A DNA stretch of 64,000 nucleotides from Pithys albifrons albifrons (lineage: Eukaryota > Chordata > Aves > Passeriformes > Thamnophilidae): assembly GCF_047495875.1 (NCBI RefSeq), contig NC_092486.1:5407738-5471737 (forward strand). Direction: 5' to 3'. The position numbers and the translations under genes were made by a program. Shown piece by piece: positions 59,498 through 64,000 of the stretch (the stretch's first letter is position 1; each line of letters starts with the position of its first letter). The notes under the pieces are model-generated. The model had not been told where the DNA came from. It saw only the letters and a program-made list of their open reading frames with translations, and ran no database searches.

Positions 59498-62400
59498 TCA
59501 AAACTGGACGGCACCAGGCGAGATGTTGAACATGGAGGGGTCGAACTTCTGGCCACGGAACGGGGAGCCCTCGGTGTCCCAGCCCTTCTTTAGCATCTCG
59601 TGCACTTTCTGCAAAGAGCCACATGCTCTCGTCAGAGCCTGAGGTGACCCCACGCTGTGCCCCACGCCCCTTGCCCTCCCCTGACCCCTGTCCCACAGGT
59701 GTCAGGGCTGTGTGGCCACACGACCCATGGCAGGGACATGGGGGGCAGCCCCAGTGCAGCAGGTCTGGGCTGGTGGGCATTTGCCAAGGTGGCAGGAAGG
59801 GGAAGGCAGGAGTGAGTGGCAAAAGATGGACCATCAGAACCTCATGCCCCCACAATGTTGATGTGTGGGGACACTGGGTGAGGAGGAGCTCCGAGACGAA
59901 GCAGAGCTGTGGGGCTGGCACCCTTTTCCCAGGGATGGGACACTTGGAGGGCAGGAGGGAGGCCCAGGCTGGGCTGGTGGCCCAGGGTGGCTGGCACCTA
60001 CCAGCTCGTGGCTCTGGGGCTTGCCCTGCAGCTTCTGGTGGTAGTCAAAGGTGAGTCGGTCGAGCACAGCATGTTCCTCCTCATCCACTGTGGCCATGGA
60101 ACGCTCTTTGTTGATCTTGTCTATGTCGATCTGCTCCTCACCCTCCAGGATGGCATTCCACCAGTACTCGTCCCCCTTGCTCAGGTTGATCTAGGGAAAA
60201 GGTGTGGGTCAGGCAGCAGGGAGAGGAGCCCCCATCCTGCCCATCCCAAAGCTCCTTGGCAGGGATGCAAAGCTGTGCCAACAGCACCATGGGGCTTGCC
60301 CAGGAGCAGAGGTGCAGCTCACACCAATCCAGCCCCCCAGCTGGCAGAGGGGGAAGGATGCTCGTGCCTCCCTCCTTCAGCACTCCAAGGGCTTTGCACA
60401 AGCCCATCATAGCCCCCCACAGCCCCAGCTCAGATCCTGAACAGCCATTGGCCACGGCCTCACATGGAACTGGCTGGCAGCAGGGGCTGTGCCAGGGCCA
60501 GCGTGGGGCACCTCGCACCGGGAACTCCGACTTGCTTCTTGTTTTTCCAGGAAGAGCAAGCTGCTTCCTCCCGTGTTATTTCAGCACTAATCCCAGCAGC
60601 AGGGCAGATTTATGGCATTCATTGGGCTCTGCAAAATCATCAATAAAGGCAGACAACACAATTTGCTCAAAACTCCCTGGAAGCTCAACGACTCCGGAGG
60701 GGAGAACACAGGCAGCCATTCCTGTTCCAAAGCCAGGCGTCTCCACGGTGTGAGGAAAAGGAACCAATTAATACAGGAGGGGGTGGCTGGGGCTTAATCC
60801 TTCTGGGAGAGCAGAGCCGGTAAAATATTCCAGCTTGGGGAAGGCGTTAGTTTTTCCAGCTAGACAGGCATGCTTGTTCTCCTTTTAATTGCACAGTTCC
60901 ACTTTGGAGGGGAGGGAGAGCTGCCCAGGGTTTGCTCCTGGGCTTCCCCACCCTGGGTGGGCAGGCAGGGGGGTGGCAGGAGCAGTGGGTACACCACCCC
61001 TCAGCCAGCAAGCCAAGCGCAGGGGCAGCAGCCCCAGCCAGCCCACGCCTGCACCAGGAGCACCCTCCAGGCTCCTCAGGGCTTGGAACATGAGCAATGT
61101 CCCCACAGTGCCATGGGTGAGGTGTGACCTTCCCTGGTGATGGCTCTGGCACAAGCCACGTGCCCACAGCATCGCTGCGGAGCATGTGTGGCTTGGGATG
61201 TCCCTACCAGAGCCAGCCTGGTGGCAGAGGGACAGGCAGGTGCTGGAGGAGTTCAGGCATCACCCCATCTGTGTATCAGAGCACTGGGGGATGGAAAACC
61301 CATCCCAGAGCATCAGGGCAAGGAAAATCTATCCCAGAGCACCAAGGATGGAAAACCCATTCCAGAGCTTCAGGAGAAGGAAAATCCATCCACCTTTCCT
61401 TCCCTACCAAACTCTGTTCCTCTGCCAGCACCTGCACATCTGAGACACTCAGCAGGAGGGACCCCCCAGCAGGTGACAGGCGTCACTGGCATGGACATGA
61501 CGTCATGTCCCACCTCCACACTCTGCTGGGAAGGTCATCACCCCTCACTATTGGTGCTTCACTGTAGCACAAGGTTTCTTCTCCAATTCCAATACCTTCC
61601 AGAGCTGCAGAGATGCTGTCAAGGAGTATAAGTAGGTCTTGGGAAAACAACCTCTCCCTGTCTGGTTTCCTGCTGGAACCACAATAGCCTGAAGTCACCC
61701 CAAAAGCCACTGGGGGGTGTTTAGGGGGACAGGGGAGGCAGCAGTGGTGCTCCCAGCAGTGTGTGGAGGGCAGGGATGGCCGAGGCCCCACGGAGTTGTG
61801 TCCCCTCGGCCTCGGGGCTCACGGGATGACAAGGCAGTACTTGATGACAAAAGCCCAAGTGTGGACAACAAAGGCTGAGAGGAGGAGAAAAAGAGAGGGA
61901 AATGGGAAAAAAATCCTCCACAACGAAAATAATCCCAAATGGTGTTGTGCACAACACCCAACGGGGATTGCTAAAAACAGCTCATGCGAGGTTATTTTAA
62001 TCTCGCTTTCGACAAGCGAGCGGGTGTGACGGAGAAGGGAGAGCACAGGGATCACACCCAGGCCCAGGGTATGGTGCAGCACTGTGGGCAGGGGCACCAT
62101 CCTGGGCCATGATCCTGGGCAGGAGGAGCTGTGGACAGACCCCTGCCCCTCACCAGCAGAGCGCTCCACTGTGCAATGACACCAGCTGAGTTTTGCTGCC
62201 GTGCACATGAGTGTGCCAAAGGATGAAATGACAAACATGTTGGTGTCAGGCTGGGCTCCAGCCAGGAGAACCTCATGGAGCAGAAAGGGGAAGGCAGAGT
62301 GGTCTCTGAGCACTGGTGAGGGCAGTGCTGTGGGTGTTGGAGAGCAAGTGACATGTAATGAAGAGGATATACAGATAAGAACACCAGGCAGGGTGGGGGA

Positions 62401-64000
62401 AGCAGAGCTGGGATGGGTTGTAAGGCAGGATAATCTTCACAGGATAAGAGCTGAAGGGAGGCTGGTTTTGGGGCACCTGTGAAGGGCATCCCAGAAGGGA
62501 GCTGGGAGGAGACCAGGGAGGCTGAGGCCAATGAAAGAGCTGTAACAGCAGCCTGGAGAACATGGAGACCCAGATTATCCCTGACATGTCCTGCAAGAGC
62601 ACACGGAATTCAACAGCCTCCCTGCAGAGACCTTCCCAGATGGACAGGACCAAGCAGGATCACCTCAGCTCACAGAACACGAACACACAGCACGGACAGG
62701 GCCACCAAGGTGCCCCAAGCAGTCCCCAAGGCTGGCAGGATCTCCTGAGACAATCCCGGCACTGGCACTGGGCGAGTTCGGTTTCAGCTGCATCCCCACC
62801 CTGCCAGGGAATGCCATCCCTGGGTCCCATGGAGGAAAGGCAGGCAGCACCTTGCAGGAGGAAAACACCCTCAACAGCTGCATTTGGAGCTCACATGGAG
62901 CCACGTGCAAACTGGGGCACAGGAAGGGTCTGTAAGCCCCATCAGCTCCAACTCCCAACAGCCCCACCCAGGCAGTGAAGGAAGCAATTCATTCCCACGG
63001 GGAGAATGTCTCCTGATGAATGAACTGGGAGGAGTCGCAAACCACTTCTGGCTACTCTGAGCATGGAACAAGGAGATGCTCCTGGGCGAGAATTACTCAC
63101 TGTGCTCCAGTTACCTTACAATTCTTCAAGCGAGATCTCATCCCACCATCAATATGTTGGCAGCCAGCTGGAGATCCTCACAACCCTGGGTTCATGCTAA
63201 TTTGAGGCAAGACCCAGCTCTGGAGTTGGGGGTTTAGGGCCCACTCTGCTCCTCGCACTGACCGCAGCCGCTGCGGAAGGCCCCGAGTCGCGCTCCACCC
63301 ACACCATTCCCAGCCCCTGACGGGAATGAGGAGCCATCACCTCCCCTGTTGATCCTGGGGACACCCACCCGTGACTCCCTCCTGTGCTGCAGAGCACCCA
63401 CCCCTTGGGCCATCTCCTCTTCAATGGGTTTACACCTTTCCAGGATTGTTTCTTTTCCCAGACCAGCTAATTTTCAGGATGTTTATGAACAGTTACAAAA
63501 TGCCGGTAAAAGAAGCCACAACCTTCCTTTCCACATCTCCACTGCCTGACAGCATCAGGGAAGCTCCTCTTCCTTGCAGAGACCTCACTCATCCTATTGG
63601 CACCAGCCTGTCACTTGGGGTACATCTCTATGGATCAGCAGTGGCCAGGTGACACTGCCCAGTCTCCTACACACCACCTGCAGCATTCCTGAGTCTGGCA
63701 GCACATTTCCCCTCCATTTCCCACTGTGGGGGTCTTGGATTGGGGTGCTCATCTGCTGACACTCCTGTGTCCTGTCACCTGGCTCAAACTTCCAGCTGCT
63801 CCAGTTTCCCAGGCCAGGCCTAGTGGAGCTGCAAGGCAAGAAGACACAGCTGGTGTGGACTGCCCTTACCAAAACGCACTTCCCAGGCTCCAGGCTCCAC
63901 AAGGAACTCTCTGTATTGATCTTGTGGGTGAGTTTCCCTTCCATGAGGACGTGCTGGCTGCTCCCCTCCAGCACCGCTACGCGAATCGCGCCACTGCTGA
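59498..64000 (-). CDS. NUDCD3: NudC domain-containing protein 3, last three exons, 5' part outside window
   Basis: NUDCD3 (NudCL) is a CS-domain cochaperone that stabilises dynein intermediate chain with HSP90. Three minus-strand exons are visible: 64000-63870 (cut by the edge), 60190-60002 and 59608-59498, giving 142 residues with phases that agree. The first encodes the second half of the CS/p23 fold (LMEGKLTHKINTESSLWSLE, GKCVL). The second gives KGDEYWWNAILEGEEQIDID, then KERSMATVDEEEHAVLDRL and KLQGKPQSHEL. The last gives KVHEMLKKGWD, SPFRGQKFDPSMFNISPGAV and the C-terminal QF before TGA. Identity to mammalian NUDCD3 is very high. The intron 60191-63869 (3.7 kb) has moderate GC and no recognised element. 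Confidence 0.96.
60191..63869. other. NUDCD3 intron, nothing recognised
   Basis: About 3.7 kb of unique-looking, lower-GC sequence. A short tandem of 'gaaaacccatcccagagca' type occurs at 61295-61390 (about four units). No exon, RNA gene or known transposon was identified. Confidence 0.5.

Overview
The window is GC-rich vertebrate DNA: spliced genes with short GT/AG introns, dense minisatellites, and CR1 LINE remnants typical of birds. A SINE with a tRNA-Ile-like head and a CR1-like tail at 40311-40446 resembles the element known from zebra finch, which points to a passerine bird, probably a microchromosome.

Layout, left to right: 3' end of DBNL (+, 324-3555, cut by the left edge); complete AEBP1/ACLP (+, 5837-12186, 1154 aa); complete POLD2 (-, 18300-12641, 468 aa); a solo LTR (19702-20175); a small saposin-fold gene of the NK-lysin type (+, 20456-21543, 153 aa); complete glucokinase GCK with a beta-cell-type first exon (-, 29662-22108, 465 aa); complete YKT6 (+, 32593-38109, 198 aa); complete CAMK2B (-, 57083-40504, 543 aa); 3' end of NUDCD3 (-, 63870 onward to 59498, cut by the right edge). 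I joined the exons by hand. In every complete gene the exon phases close and the total is a multiple of three.

The gene order matches the human 7p13 block (DBNL, AEBP1, POLD2, GCK, YKT6, CAMK2B, NUDCD3). PGAM2 and POLM are not found between DBNL and AEBP1, and MYL7 is not found between POLD2 and GCK, where the NK-lysin-like gene sits. Three gene pairs are tail to tail with very close or overlapping 3' ends: AEBP1/POLD2, NK-lysin-like/GCK and YKT6/CAMK2B. The genes do not form a pathway; they cover actin adaptor, extracellular matrix, DNA replication, innate defence, glucose sensing, membrane fusion, calcium signalling and dynein chaperone roles.

The most unusual signal is in the introns. Many minisatellites begin at or near a 5' splice site. 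In POLD2 intron 1 and YKT6 intron 2 the repeats contain copies of the exon end together with its splice donor, some at in-frame distances (60 and 153 bases), so they could serve as alternative donors.
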